The translations under genes were made by a program, and so were the position numbers. A stretch of 64,000 bases of DNA from Geodermatophilus aquaeductus (GTDB lineage Bacteria > Actinomycetota > Actinomycetes > Mycobacteriales > Geodermatophilaceae): positions 62,001 to 126,000 of the forward strand of contig NZ_FXTJ01000010.1 of the NCBI RefSeq assembly GCF_900182545.1. The letters run 5' to 3'. Position 1 is the stretch's first letter. Every line of letters starts with the position of its first letter. The notes beneath the pieces are model-generated. The model saw only the letters and a program-made list of their open reading frames with translations, was not told the DNA's origin and did no database searches. Positions 7,999-17,366 of the stretch are shown in pieces.

Positions 7999-8817
7999 TC
8001 ACCGCCGGGGACGGCGCCCGATCCTCGACCCCAGCCACGTGAGGGGGTCGTAGCGCCGGTCCACCACCCGCTCCTTGAGCGGGATGATCCCGTTGTCGGT
8101 GAGGTGGATGCCCTCGGGGCACACCTCCGAGCAGCACTTGGTGATGTTGCAGTAGCCGAGGCCGAAGTCCTCCTGGGCGGCGTCCCGCCGGTCGACGACG
8201 TCGAGCGGGTGCATGTCGAGCTCGGCCAGCCGGATGAGGAAGCGCGGCCCGGCGAAGGCGGCCTTGTTCTCCTCGTGGTCGCGGATGACGTGGCAGGTGT
8301 CCTGGCAGAGCCAGCACTCGATGCACTTGCGGAACTCCTGCGGCCGCTCGACGTCGACCTGCTGCATCCGGTGGTTGCCGTCGGGGTCGCGCGGCCGCGG
8401 GGTGAACGCCGGGATCTGCGCGGCCTTCTCGTAGTTGTAGGAGACGTCGGTGACCAGGTCGCGGACGACCGGGAACGTCCGCAGCGGCGTGACCGTCAGC
8501 GGCTCGTCCCGGGGAAAGGTGTTCATCCGGGTCAGGCACATGAGCCGCGGCCGGCCGTTGACCTCCGCGCTGCACGAGCCGCACTTGCCGGCCTTGCAGT
8601 TCCACCGCACGGCGAGGTCGCCGGCCTGGGTGGCCTGCAGGCGGTGGACGACGTCGAGGACGACCTCGCCCTCGTTGACCGGGACGGTGTAGGTCTGCAG
8701 CTCGCCACCGGTGGCGTCACCGCGCCAGACGCGGAGGGTGGCGTCGTACCCGCCGCCGCCGTCCGCGCGCGAGCCCTCGTCGACCGCACCGAGGCTCGGT
8801 TCCCCCACCTCGGTCAC
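7999..8817 (-). CDS. sdhB: Succinate dehydrogenase iron-sulfur subunit (Sdh1 type)
   Basis: 272 residues from the GTG at 8817, which overlaps the sdhA stop by 4 bases (GTGA). It passes electrons from the flavoprotein to the membrane anchor. The N-terminal ferredoxin domain carries WNCKAGKCGSCSAEVNG and CLTRMN for the [2Fe-2S] centre. The C-terminal domain carries CIECWLCQDTCHV and CNITKCCSEVCPEGI for the [4Fe-4S] and [3Fe-4S] centres. The extra ~30-residue N terminus before the ferredoxin fold is Gly/Asp-rich. Gene order anchor-flavoprotein-FeS matches the mycobacterial Sdh1 operon (Rv0249c-Rv0247c). Confidence 0.93.
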   Translation of the reverse strand: MTEVGEPSLGAVDEGSRADGGGGYDATLRVWRGDATGGELQTYTVPVNEGEVVLDVVHRLQATQAGDLAVRWNCKAGKCGSCSAEVNGRPRLMCLTRMNTFPRDEPLTVTPLRTFPVVRDLVTDVSYNYEKAAQIPAFTPRPRDPDGNHRMQQVDVERPQEFRKCIECWLCQDTCHVIRDHEENKAAFAGPRFLIRLAELDMHPLDVVDRRDAAQEDFGLGYCNITKCCSEVCPEGIHLTDNGIIPLKERVVDRRYDPLTWLGSRIGRRPRR

Positions 8818-10610
8818 GGCTGCTCCTCGAAGACCTCGGCGAGCTCCGGGGGCATCTGCGGCAGCGCCTGCCGGGCCACGGTCACCCCGCCGTCGGCCGT
8901 GCGGGTGCAGACCAGGTTGGTGCGTCCCCACTCCGGGTCGGCGGCGGGGAAGTCGTCGCGGGTGTGCCCGCCGCGGCTCTCCTCGCGCTCGAGGGCCGCG
9001 CGGGCGATGCACTCGCTGACCAGCAGCAGGTGCGGCAGGTCCAGGGCCAGGTGCCAGCCGGGGTTGTACTGCCGGTGCCCCTCGACCGACAGGGCGGCGA
9101 TCCGGTCCCGGAGCGCGGCGATCCGCGCCAGCGCCTGCTCCATCTCCGGCGCGGTGCGGATGATCCCGACCAGGTCGTGCATCGTCTGCTGCAGATCGTG
9201 CTGGACGGCGTAGGGGTTCTCGCCGCCCTCCCGGTCGAACGGCGCCAGCGCCGCCCGCGCCGCGTCGGCCAGCGCGTCCTCGGCCAGCTCGACCAGGCCG
9301 GCTCTCTTGCGCGCGTGCTCGGCGGCGGCGGTGCCGGCGCGGCGGCCGAACACCAGCAGGTCCGACAGCGAGTTGCCGCCGAGCCGGTTGGAGCCGTGCA
9401 TGCCGCCGGCCACCTCGCCCGCGGCGAAGAGGCCGGGCAGACGGGCCTCCTGGGTGTCGGGGTCCACCTCGACACCGCCCATCACGTAGTGGCAGGTGGG
9501 CCCGATCTCCATCGCCTCGCGGGTGATGTCGACGTCGGCCAGCTCCTTGAACTGGTGGTACATCGAGGGCAGCCGCTTCCGGATGTACTCGGCCGGTCTG
9601 CGCGAGGCGATGTCGAGCCACACGCCGCCGTGCTCGGTGCCGCGGCCGGCCTTCACCTCGCTGTTGATCGCCCGGGCGACCTCGTCGCGGGGGAGCAGCT
9701 CGGGTGGGCGCCGGTTGTTCTTCTTGTCGGTGTACCAGCGGTCGGCCTCCTCCTCGGACTCCGCGGTCTCCTTGCGGAAGAAGTCGGGGATGTAGTCGAA
9801 CATGAACCGGTTGCCGGCCGAGTTCTTCAGGATCCCGCCGTCGCCGCGGACGCTCTCGGTGACCAGGAGCCCGCGCACCGACGGCGGCCACACCATCCCT
9901 GTGGGGTGGAACTGGACGAACTCCATGTTCACCAGCCCCGCGCCGGCCTGCAGCGCCAGCGAGTGCCCGTCGCCGGTGTACTCCCACGAGTTGGAGGTGA
10001 CCTTGTAGGCCTTGCCGATGCCGCCGGTGGCCAGGACCACCGACGGCGCCTCCCAGGCGACGAACCGGCCGGACTCCCGCCAGTAGCCGAACGCCCCGGT
10101 GATCCCCTCCTCGTCGGTGAGCAGCCGGGTGACCGTGCACTCCATGAACACGTCGACGCCGAGCGCGACGGTGCGCTGCTGCAGGGTGCGGATGAGCTCC
10201 AGGCCGGTGCGGTCGCCGACGTGGGCCAGCCGGGCGTAGCGGTGGCCACCGAAGTCCCGCTGGCTGATCAGCCCGTCGGGGGTGCGGTCGAACAGCGCGC
10301 CCCAGTCCTCGAGCTCGCGGACCCGGTCGGGTGCCTCCTGCGCGTGCAGCTGGGCCATGCGCCAGTGGTTGAGCATCTTCCCGCCGCGCATGGTGTCCCG
10401 GAAGTGCACCCGCCAGTCGTCCTCCGGGTAGGCGTTGCCCATGGCCGCGGCGATGCCGCCCTCGGCCATGACCGTGTGCGCCTTGCCGAGCAGCGACTTG
10501 CAGACGACGGCCGTGCGCGCCCCGTCCTCGTGCGCGGCGATCGCGGCCCGCAGGCCCGCGCCGCCGGCCCCGACGACGACGACGTCGTAGGCGTGCCTCT
10601 CGAGCTCCAT
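8814..10610 (-). CDS. sdhA: Succinate dehydrogenase flavoprotein subunit (Sdh1 type)
   Basis: 598 residues, ATG at 10610 sharing one base with the sdhC stop. It oxidises succinate to fumarate. The dinucleotide fold YDVVVVGAGGAGLRAAI is at the N terminus; GKAHTVMAEGGIAAA contains the His expected to carry covalent FAD; EFVQFHPTGM and HGSNRLGGNSLSDLLVFG are the substrate and flavin motifs. It has an inserted Lys/Asn/Arg-rich stretch (WYTDKKNNRRPPELLPRDEV) as in the Sdh1 subgroup. Tight overlaps on both sides indicate one transcript with the anchor and iron-sulfur subunits. Confidence 0.95.
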   Translation of the reverse strand: MELERHAYDVVVVGAGGAGLRAAIAAHEDGARTAVVCKSLLGKAHTVMAEGGIAAAMGNAYPEDDWRVHFRDTMRGGKMLNHWRMAQLHAQEAPDRVRELEDWGALFDRTPDGLISQRDFGGHRYARLAHVGDRTGLELIRTLQQRTVALGVDVFMECTVTRLLTDEEGITGAFGYWRESGRFVAWEAPSVVLATGGIGKAYKVTSNSWEYTGDGHSLALQAGAGLVNMEFVQFHPTGMVWPPSVRGLLVTESVRGDGGILKNSAGNRFMFDYIPDFFRKETAESEEEADRWYTDKKNNRRPPELLPRDEVARAINSEVKAGRGTEHGGVWLDIASRRPAEYIRKRLPSMYHQFKELADVDITREAMEIGPTCHYVMGGVEVDPDTQEARLPGLFAAGEVAGGMHGSNRLGGNSLSDLLVFGRRAGTAAAEHARKRAGLVELAEDALADAARAALAPFDREGGENPYAVQHDLQQTMHDLVGIIRTAPEMEQALARIAALRDRIAALSVEGHRQYNPGWHLALDLPHLLLVSECIARAALEREESRGGHTRDDFPAADPEWGRTNLVCTRTADGGVTVARQALPQMPPELAEVFEEQP

Positions 10611-11440
10611 CAGAAGAACCTCAGATCCGAGATCGTGCCGGTGGCCAGGAGCAGGACGTAGAAGTCGGCGAAGGCGACGCCGAACAGCGAGATCCAGGCG
10701 AACTGCATGTGCCGGCCGTTCAGCCGGGACACCAGCGTCCAGGCGCGGTAGCGCAGCGGGTGCCGGGAGAAGGAGTTCAGCCGGCCGCCCACGACGTGGC
10801 GGCACGAGTGGCAGGACAGCGAGTAGAGCCACAGCAGGGCCGCGTTGGCCAGGAGCACCAGCGTGCCCAGGCCCATGTGCCCCCAGGCCCCGGTCTCGTC
10901 GCGGAAGGCGAGGACGGCGTCGTAGGTGAGGACGACGTTGAACAGCAGGCCCAGGTAGAAGAAGTACCGGTGCACGTTCTGCCCGAGCAGCGGCAGCCGC
11001 GTCTCACCGGTGTAGCGCCGGTGCGGCTCGGCCACCGCGCACGCCGGCGGCGAGAGCCAGAACGAGCGGTAGTAGGCCTTCCGGTAGTAGTAGCAGGTCA
11101 GCCGGAAGCCCAGCGGCACGACGAGGATGTAGAGCGCCGGGGAGATCCACGACGGGCCGGTGAACAGCTCCGGGAAGGTGTCGCCCTCGCAGCCGGTGGT
11201 GATGCAGGGCGAGTAGAACGGCGAGATGTAGGGCTCGGAGAAGTAGTACGCGTTCTGGAACGCCCGGAACGACGAGTAGACGACGAAGGCGACCAGCGCC
11301 AGCACGGTCAGCAGCGGCTGCAGCCACCAGCGGTCGGTGCGCAGCGTCCGTGCCGCGATCGCCGCGCGCCGCGGGGCCGGGCCGCCGTCGCCGCGCCCGG
11401 CCGAGGTCGCCCCGGAGCCGCGCGGCGCGGTGGTGGTCAC
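10610..11440 (-). CDS. sdhC: Succinate dehydrogenase membrane anchor (Sdh1 type) with a Cys/His motif
   Basis: 276 residues from the GTG at 11440, which overlaps the upstream small gene by 4 bases. Five hydrophobic helices: WWLQPLLTVLALVAFVV, ISPALYILVVPLGF, YFFYLGLLFNVVLTY, LGTLVLLANAALLWLYSL and a final FAWISLFGVAFADFYVLLL. After helix 4 comes LSCHSCRHVV (~residues 204-213), with two Cys and two His close together, and a further NGRHMQF downstream. Mycobacterial Sdh1 is reported to hold a Rieske-like iron-sulfur centre in the membrane rather than only haem; this motif would suit such a site, but ligation is inferred. Confidence 0.85.
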   Translation of the reverse strand: MTTTAPRGSGATSAGRGDGGPAPRRAAIAARTLRTDRWWLQPLLTVLALVAFVVYSSFRAFQNAYYFSEPYISPFYSPCITTGCEGDTFPELFTGPSWISPALYILVVPLGFRLTCYYYRKAYYRSFWLSPPACAVAEPHRRYTGETRLPLLGQNVHRYFFYLGLLFNVVLTYDAVLAFRDETGAWGHMGLGTLVLLANAALLWLYSLSCHSCRHVVGGRLNSFSRHPLRYRAWTLVSRLNGRHMQFAWISLFGVAFADFYVLLLATGTISDLRFF

Positions 11441-11688
11441 CGCCGCGTGCGGCCGGACCCGCCGATGCCCTCGTCGTCGCCGTCGCCGTAGACGGCGGCG
11501 AACGGCTCGTGCACCGCGCGGCGGGGGACGCCGCACAGCAGGTCGAGGTCGTCGCGCAGCCGGGCGACGTCGATCCGCAGCCGGCGGGCGTCGAGGGTGT
11601 CACCGGAGTGGCGGGTCAGCGACGCGCACGCCCGTTCCAGCGCGTCCACCGCCCCGCGCGCCGCCGCCACGTCCTGCTCGAGGGACAT
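11437..11688 (-). CDS. Small helical protein leading the sdh operon
   Basis: 83 residues from the ATG at 11688, chosen because GGAGGCAGGG precedes it (another ATG lies four codons upstream). It is Ala/Leu/Arg/Asp-rich, starts MSLEQDVAAARGAVDALERACASL and looks like a two-helix bundle with a polar tail. Mycobacterial Sdh1 operons also begin with a small uncharacterised gene (Rv0250c) in the same position, so it is probably an accessory or assembly factor by context. It overlaps sdhC by 4 bases and is the first gene of a 4.3-kb minus-strand operon. Confidence 0.65.
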   Translation of the reverse strand: MSLEQDVAAARGAVDALERACASLTRHSGDTLDARRLRIDVARLRDDLDLLCGVPRRAVHEPFAAVYGDGDDEGIGGSGRTRR

Positions 11689-11909
11689 CCCTGCCTCCAT
11701 CTCCGCCGGCGCCGGCTGAGACGGGAAGTCGACCACGGACGCCGGGCGGCGGAAAGGGGGTGCGGCGTGTCCGTTGGGTGCCGCCGTGCCCACCCACAGC
11801 GGGACCTCCGGCCGTGTCCGGTGCGCCCGCCGTCGCCCTAGCGTCCGCGTCGTGGTCCGTGCGTGCCCGGACCCCGGGTGCGCGTCCACGAGTGGGACGA
11901 GGAGCAGCC

Positions 11910-13313
11910 ATGACCCAGGCACTGTCGACCCTGGCCGACCGCATCAGCGGCGCGGTGATCCGCCCGGGGGACCCGCGGTACGAGGAAGCGCGGCACGTCT
12001 ACAACGGGATGGTGGACGCCCGGCCCGTCGCGGTCGTCCGCTGCGCGACCGAGGAGGACGTGGCCGCCGTGGTGCGGCTCGCCGCGGAGCAGCGGCTGGA
12101 CCTCGCCGTGCGCGGCGGCGGGCACAGCGTGCCGGGGTTCGGCACCGCCGACGGGGCGATCGTGGCCGACCTCTCGCCGATGCAGTCGGTCCAGGTCGAC
12201 GACGCCCAGCGCACCGCGACCGCCGGCGGCGGCGTGACCTGGGGCCGCTTCAACGACGTCACCGGCGCGCACGGCCTGGCCACCCCCGGGGGCATCGTCT
12301 CCACCACGGGGATCGCCGGGCTGACGCTCGGGGGCGGCATCGGCTACCTCAACCGGGCGCACGGGCTGTCCTGCGACAACCTGCTCTCGGCCCGCGTGGT
12401 CACCGCCGACGGCGACCGGCTGACGGCGAGCGAGGACGAGAACGCCGACCTGTTCTGGGCGCTGCGCGGCGGCGGCGGCAACTTCGGCGTCGTCACCGAC
12501 TTCACCTACCGGCTGCACCCGGTCGGCGACGTGCTGGTCGGCCTGATGTTCTTCGAGCTCGCCGACGGGCCGGCCGTCTTCCGGTTCTTCGACGACGCGC
12601 TCGACGAGGCGCCCCCGGAGTACGGCGGTTACCCGGCGATGCACCTGGGACCGCCCCTGCCGTTCATCCCCGAGGACCGCGTCGGGAACCCCTTCGCGGT
12701 GATCGTGTCGTGCTGGACCGGCGACATCGCCGAGGGGGAGCGGTTCCTCGGCCGGTTCCACGAGGTGGCCGCCCCGGCCGCCGAGATGATCGCGCCGATG
12801 CCCTACCCGGCGATCAACGCGCTGTTCGACCCGCTGCTGCCGCCCGGCCTGCAGCACTACTGGAAGAACGCCTTCGTCGCCGAGCTCACCGACGACGCGA
12901 TCGCCGCGCACATGGAGATGGGCGCCCGGATGCCGGCCATCACCTGCGCGATGCACATGTACACGCTGACCGGCGCGGTGCAGGACGTGCCCTCCGACGC
13001 GACGGCGTTCGGCCACCGCGACGCCCGCTACGTGGCCAACCTCGCCGGCATGTGGGCCGACCCGGCCGACAACGAGGCCAACACCGCCTGGGTGCGCGAC
13101 TACTACGCCGCGGTCGCGCCGCACTCCCAGCCCGGCGGGTACGTCAACTTCGCCTCGCCCGACGACCAGCAGAAGGCGCCGGACAACTACGGCGCCAACC
13201 ACCAGCGGCTCACCGAGGTCAAGCGCCGCTACGACCCCGGCAACCTGTTCCACCTCAACCAGAACATCCAGCCCTCGCCGGTGCCCTCGCCGCGGCAGCA
13301 GGGCAGGGGCTGA
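11910..13313 (+). CDS. BBE-like FAD-linked oxidase (copy 1 of 3)
   Basis: 467 residues; the ATG at 11910 has GAGGAG upstream, and TAGCGT at 11839-11844 could be a -10. The FAD-binding PCMH domain shows AVRGGGHSVPGFG, whose His is the usual 8-alpha attachment site for covalent flavin, then STTGIAGLTLGGGIGYL and RGGGGNFGVVTDF. The cysteine of bicovalent relatives is absent from the TTGIAGLTLGG loop, so single-bond attachment is expected. The C-terminal berberine-bridge segment ends DPGNLFHLNQNI. The family oxidises alcohols, sugars or alkaloids with O2; the substrate cannot be read. Paralogues lie at 47010 and 59622. Confidence 0.88.
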   Translation: MTQALSTLADRISGAVIRPGDPRYEEARHVYNGMVDARPVAVVRCATEEDVAAVVRLAAEQRLDLAVRGGGHSVPGFGTADGAIVADLSPMQSVQVDDAQRTATAGGGVTWGRFNDVTGAHGLATPGGIVSTTGIAGLTLGGGIGYLNRAHGLSCDNLLSARVVTADGDRLTASEDENADLFWALRGGGGNFGVVTDFTYRLHPVGDVLVGLMFFELADGPAVFRFFDDALDEAPPEYGGYPAMHLGPPLPFIPEDRVGNPFAVIVSCWTGDIAEGERFLGRFHEVAAPAAEMIAPMPYPAINALFDPLLPPGLQHYWKNAFVAELTDDAIAAHMEMGARMPAITCAMHMYTLTGAVQDVPSDATAFGHRDARYVANLAGMWADPADNEANTAWVRDYYAAVAPHSQPGGYVNFASPDDQQKAPDNYGANHQRLTEVKRRYDPGNLFHLNQNIQPSPVPSPRQQGRG

Positions 13314-13361
13314 CGCCCGCGCCGGGACCGCGGGACGGTGCCCCGCGGCCCCGGCCGGCGC

Positions 13362-13367
13362 TAACGT
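13362..13367 (+). promoter_or_regulatory. Candidate -10 element for a leaderless carboxylesterase mRNA
   Basis: TAACGT fits the TAnnnT actinobacterial -10 consensus and ends 7 bases before the GTG at 13375. That places the transcription start at or next to the start codon, and no ribosome binding site is present in the gap. No convincing -35 is seen. Confidence 0.45.
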
Positions 13368-13374
13368 CCGCGCG

Positions 13375-14882
<1,508 letters not shown>

Positions 14883-14886
<4 letters not shown>

Positions 14887-16271
14887 CCCGGCTGACGCGC
14901 GGGCGGCGGCACCCGGGGCGGGAGCTGCCGGGGGTCGCCGCCCGCGGCGATACGGGCGAGTGCGCGGAGCGCGGCCAGCGCGCCCACCGGCTCGATCGCC
15001 GACGGCGAGGCGCCGGGGTGGTGCGGCGCGAGGCGGACCCGCAGGGCGGCCGGCCGCACGCGGAAGGTCACCGGCGGGTCGAGCACGGCCGCCTCGCCGT
15101 CGATGCCCACCGGCACCGGCAGCGGCGCCTCGACGCGGAACTCGCCGGTCTCCCACTGCCGCCAGGGGCGCCGCCGGGGTTGCGCGCGGCGGTCGGGCGG
15201 GTCGACCACGGTGATCCCCAGCAGGCCCTGGTCGACGGCCGGCCGGGTGCCCGCGCCGGCCGCGCCGCCCAGCCGGTACTGGTTGTTCCCCACCAGGATC
15301 ACCGCGGCGCCGCGCATGGTGCGGCCGCCCGGGGTGGTCCAGGTCAGCTCCCGCGAGCCGCCGCTCGTCCCCAGGGCGCGGGGCACCGTGTCGAGCAGGG
15401 TCCGCAGCTTCGCCGCGCGGTACCCGTCCTGCTGGACGGCCTCGGCGTAGACGCCCAGCGAGACGTTGTTGACGAAGACCCGGCCGTTGACCTCGGCGAG
15501 GTCGACGACCTTCTCCCGGCCGTCGAGGAGGGCGTCGAGCGCCCCCACCACGTCGGAGCGGTCCACGCCGAGGTCGACGGCGAAGTGGTTGCGCGTCCCC
15601 GCGGGGATGCACGCGTAGGGCAGCCCGGCGTCGGCGGCGAGTGCGGCCACCACGGCCTGGGAGCCGTCCCCGCCGGCCATGCCCACGGCGTCGGCACCGG
15701 CGTCCACGGCGCCGCGCACGATCGCCGCGAGGTCCTCGTCGGGCCGCAGCTCCCGCACCTCGATGCCCCGCTCCCGCGCGGCCGCCGCCAGGCCGGTGCG
15801 CGCCGCCCGGCCGTCGCCCGAGCGCGGGTTGACGACCACCACCGGCCGCCGCGGCCGCGGGGCGGCCGGCAGCTCGACGTCGGGCCGGAAGGCCGAGCGG
15901 GCCGCCGCGTGCCAGACGACGGCGCCGAGCCCGAGCAGCAGCAGGGTGCGCAGGTAGCCCTCGTCGACGAGCAGCAGGACGCCGCCCCCGAGAGCCACCC
16001 CGGCGACGGCGAGCCCGGCCGCCCGGCCCCAGCCGCGGCGCAGCACGCCCTCCCACGCGCCCGCGGCGACCAGCGCGCCGCAGAGGAGCAGCAGGGCGCC
16101 CCGGGGGAAGTCGTCGAGAGCGGCCTGCAGGCTCAGGACCGCCACCCACAGCGCGGCGGCGAGGGCCACCACGGCGGCGGTGCGGCGCCGGCGCCGGTGG
16201 CGGCGTCGCGGGCCGGCGGCGGCGTCCGGTCCCCGCGGGGCCCGGCGGAGCGTGCGCTGGGGACCGGACAT
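14883..16271 (-). CDS. Diacylglycerol kinase-family lipid kinase with N-terminal membrane helices
   Basis: 462 residues from the ATG at 16271. An Arg-rich N terminus (PRRRHRRRRR) is followed by about four hydrophobic helices (~35-130), then a DAGK catalytic domain: VVVVNPRSGDGRA, GMAGGDGSQAVVAALA (the GGDG nucleotide loop), PYACIPAGTRNHFAVDLG and VFVNNVSLGVYAEAV. The C-terminal domain has GIDGEAAVLDPPVTF. The family phosphorylates diacylglycerol, sphingoid or polyprenyl-type lipids; the membrane-helix fusion fits a lipid substrate. It is convergent with the carboxylesterase. The C-terminal 30 residues are Pro/Arg-rich. Confidence 0.83.
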
Positions 16272-16356
16272 CGACGGCCGCCTCTCCCGTGGGGCTCTCC
16301 GTGCGGTCAATGTGCCGCCCCCGCCGGGGAGGTGGGCCGGTGCGGGCGGCGCCGCG

Positions 16357-16842
16357 TCAGATGCCGCACTGGTCCTCGAGGTACCGGTCGACGTTGTCGC
16401 CGGGCCCGTCGAGGCCGCTCGCGGCCTGGTCGAGCGCCTCCAGCGAGTCGAGGTCGGTGAGGTCGACGGTGCCGACCGCGGCGGCCACCCGGTCGAGGCC
16501 GTCGGCCAGCGCCGTCCAGTCGGCGGCGATCGCCTCGGGGGCCTGGATGCCGCGGAGCTCCTCCGCGAGCCGGGTGAACCCGTCGGCGAGCGACACGTCG
16601 CCCTCGAGGTCGGACAGGGCCGCGTCGACCCTGGCGTCGATGTCGCCGGCCTGCGCGCAGAACTCCGTCGCGTCCTCGCCGGCCGACCCCTGCTCCGCCG
16701 CTGACGCCGCCGCGGAGGAGGGCTCGGGGTCCCCGCCGCCGCACGCGGTCAGCAGGAGCACGGCGGCCGCGCCGCCCACGCCGGCGCGGAGCAGGCTCCC
16801 GCGCAGCGGCTGCCGGCGGGACGGGTGCACGGTGCGGGACAT
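16357..16842 (-). CDS. Small lipoprotein of unknown function
   Basis: 161 residues starting at an ATG. It has an Arg-rich n-region, a hydrophobic core AGVGGAAAVLLLTAC with a lipobox ending in Cys (~residue 34), then an Ala/Ser/Glu-rich linker. The mature domain is acidic and helical (residues ~55-160) with two cysteines (TEFCAQAG and EDQCGI) that may pair. It would be anchored to the outer face of the membrane. Not recognised further. The next gene upstream on the other strand is the receiver protein, 140 bp away. Confidence 0.75.
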   Translation of the reverse strand: MSRTVHPSRRQPLRGSLLRAGVGGAAAVLLLTACGGGDPEPSSAAASAAEQGSAGEDATEFCAQAGDIDARVDAALSDLEGDVSLADGFTRLAEELRGIQAPEAIAADWTALADGLDRVAAAVGTVDLTDLDSLEALDQAASGLDGPGDNVDRYLEDQCGI

Positions 16843-16982
16843 GGCTGCCTCCGGGCTCGGGCGGGATCCGACCGGTCCGAGGGTTCTCCGGACGGCGCCC
16901 GCGCATCAGCGGGCTGACCCCCGTTCCCGGGAGGGGGCTGACCCCGTGGTGAGGGGCCGGGTGCCGCTGCCAGGCTCGGACC

Positions 16983-17366
16983 GTGACACCGCGGGTGGTG
17001 ATCGTCGACGACCACGCCCCCTTCCGGTCGCTGGCCCGCCGGCTGCTCGGCGCGGGCGGCTTCTCGGTCGTGGGGGAGGCGGCCGACGGCGCCGGTGCCC
17101 TGGCCGTGGTCCGCGACCTGACCCCCGACGTCGTCCTGCTCGACGTACAGCTGCCCGGCCCCGACGGCTTCGCCGTCGCGGAGGTGCTCGCCCGGGAACC
17201 GGACGCGCCCGTCGTCGTGCTGGTCTCCAGCCGCGCGCTGCTCGACTACGGCTCCCGCGTGGCCGCCAGCACGGCGCGCGGATTCATCGCCAAGGCGGAC
17301 CTCAGCGGCGAGACACTGCAGGACGTGATCCGCGGACCAGGACGGCCGGTCCCGTGCAGCGGCTGA
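16983..17366 (+). CDS. Stand-alone receiver-domain response regulator
   Basis: 127 residues from a GTG. A complete receiver domain: acidic pocket VIVDDH, phospho-acceptor Asp54 in VVLLDVQLPGPDGF, switch residue in VLVSSRA, and conserved Lys104 in FIAKADLS. The protein stops just after the receiver (DVIRGPGRPVPCSG) with no HTH output domain, so it acts by protein contact or as a phosphate sink, unless the HTH was lost. The last 13 bases overlap the start of the histidine kinase. There is no clear ribosome binding site and it may be leaderless. Confidence 0.8.
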   Translation: MTPRVVIVDDHAPFRSLARRLLGAGGFSVVGEAADGAGALAVVRDLTPDVVLLDVQLPGPDGFAVAEVLAREPDAPVVVLVSSRALLDYGSRVAASTARGFIAKADLSGETLQDVIRGPGRPVPCSG

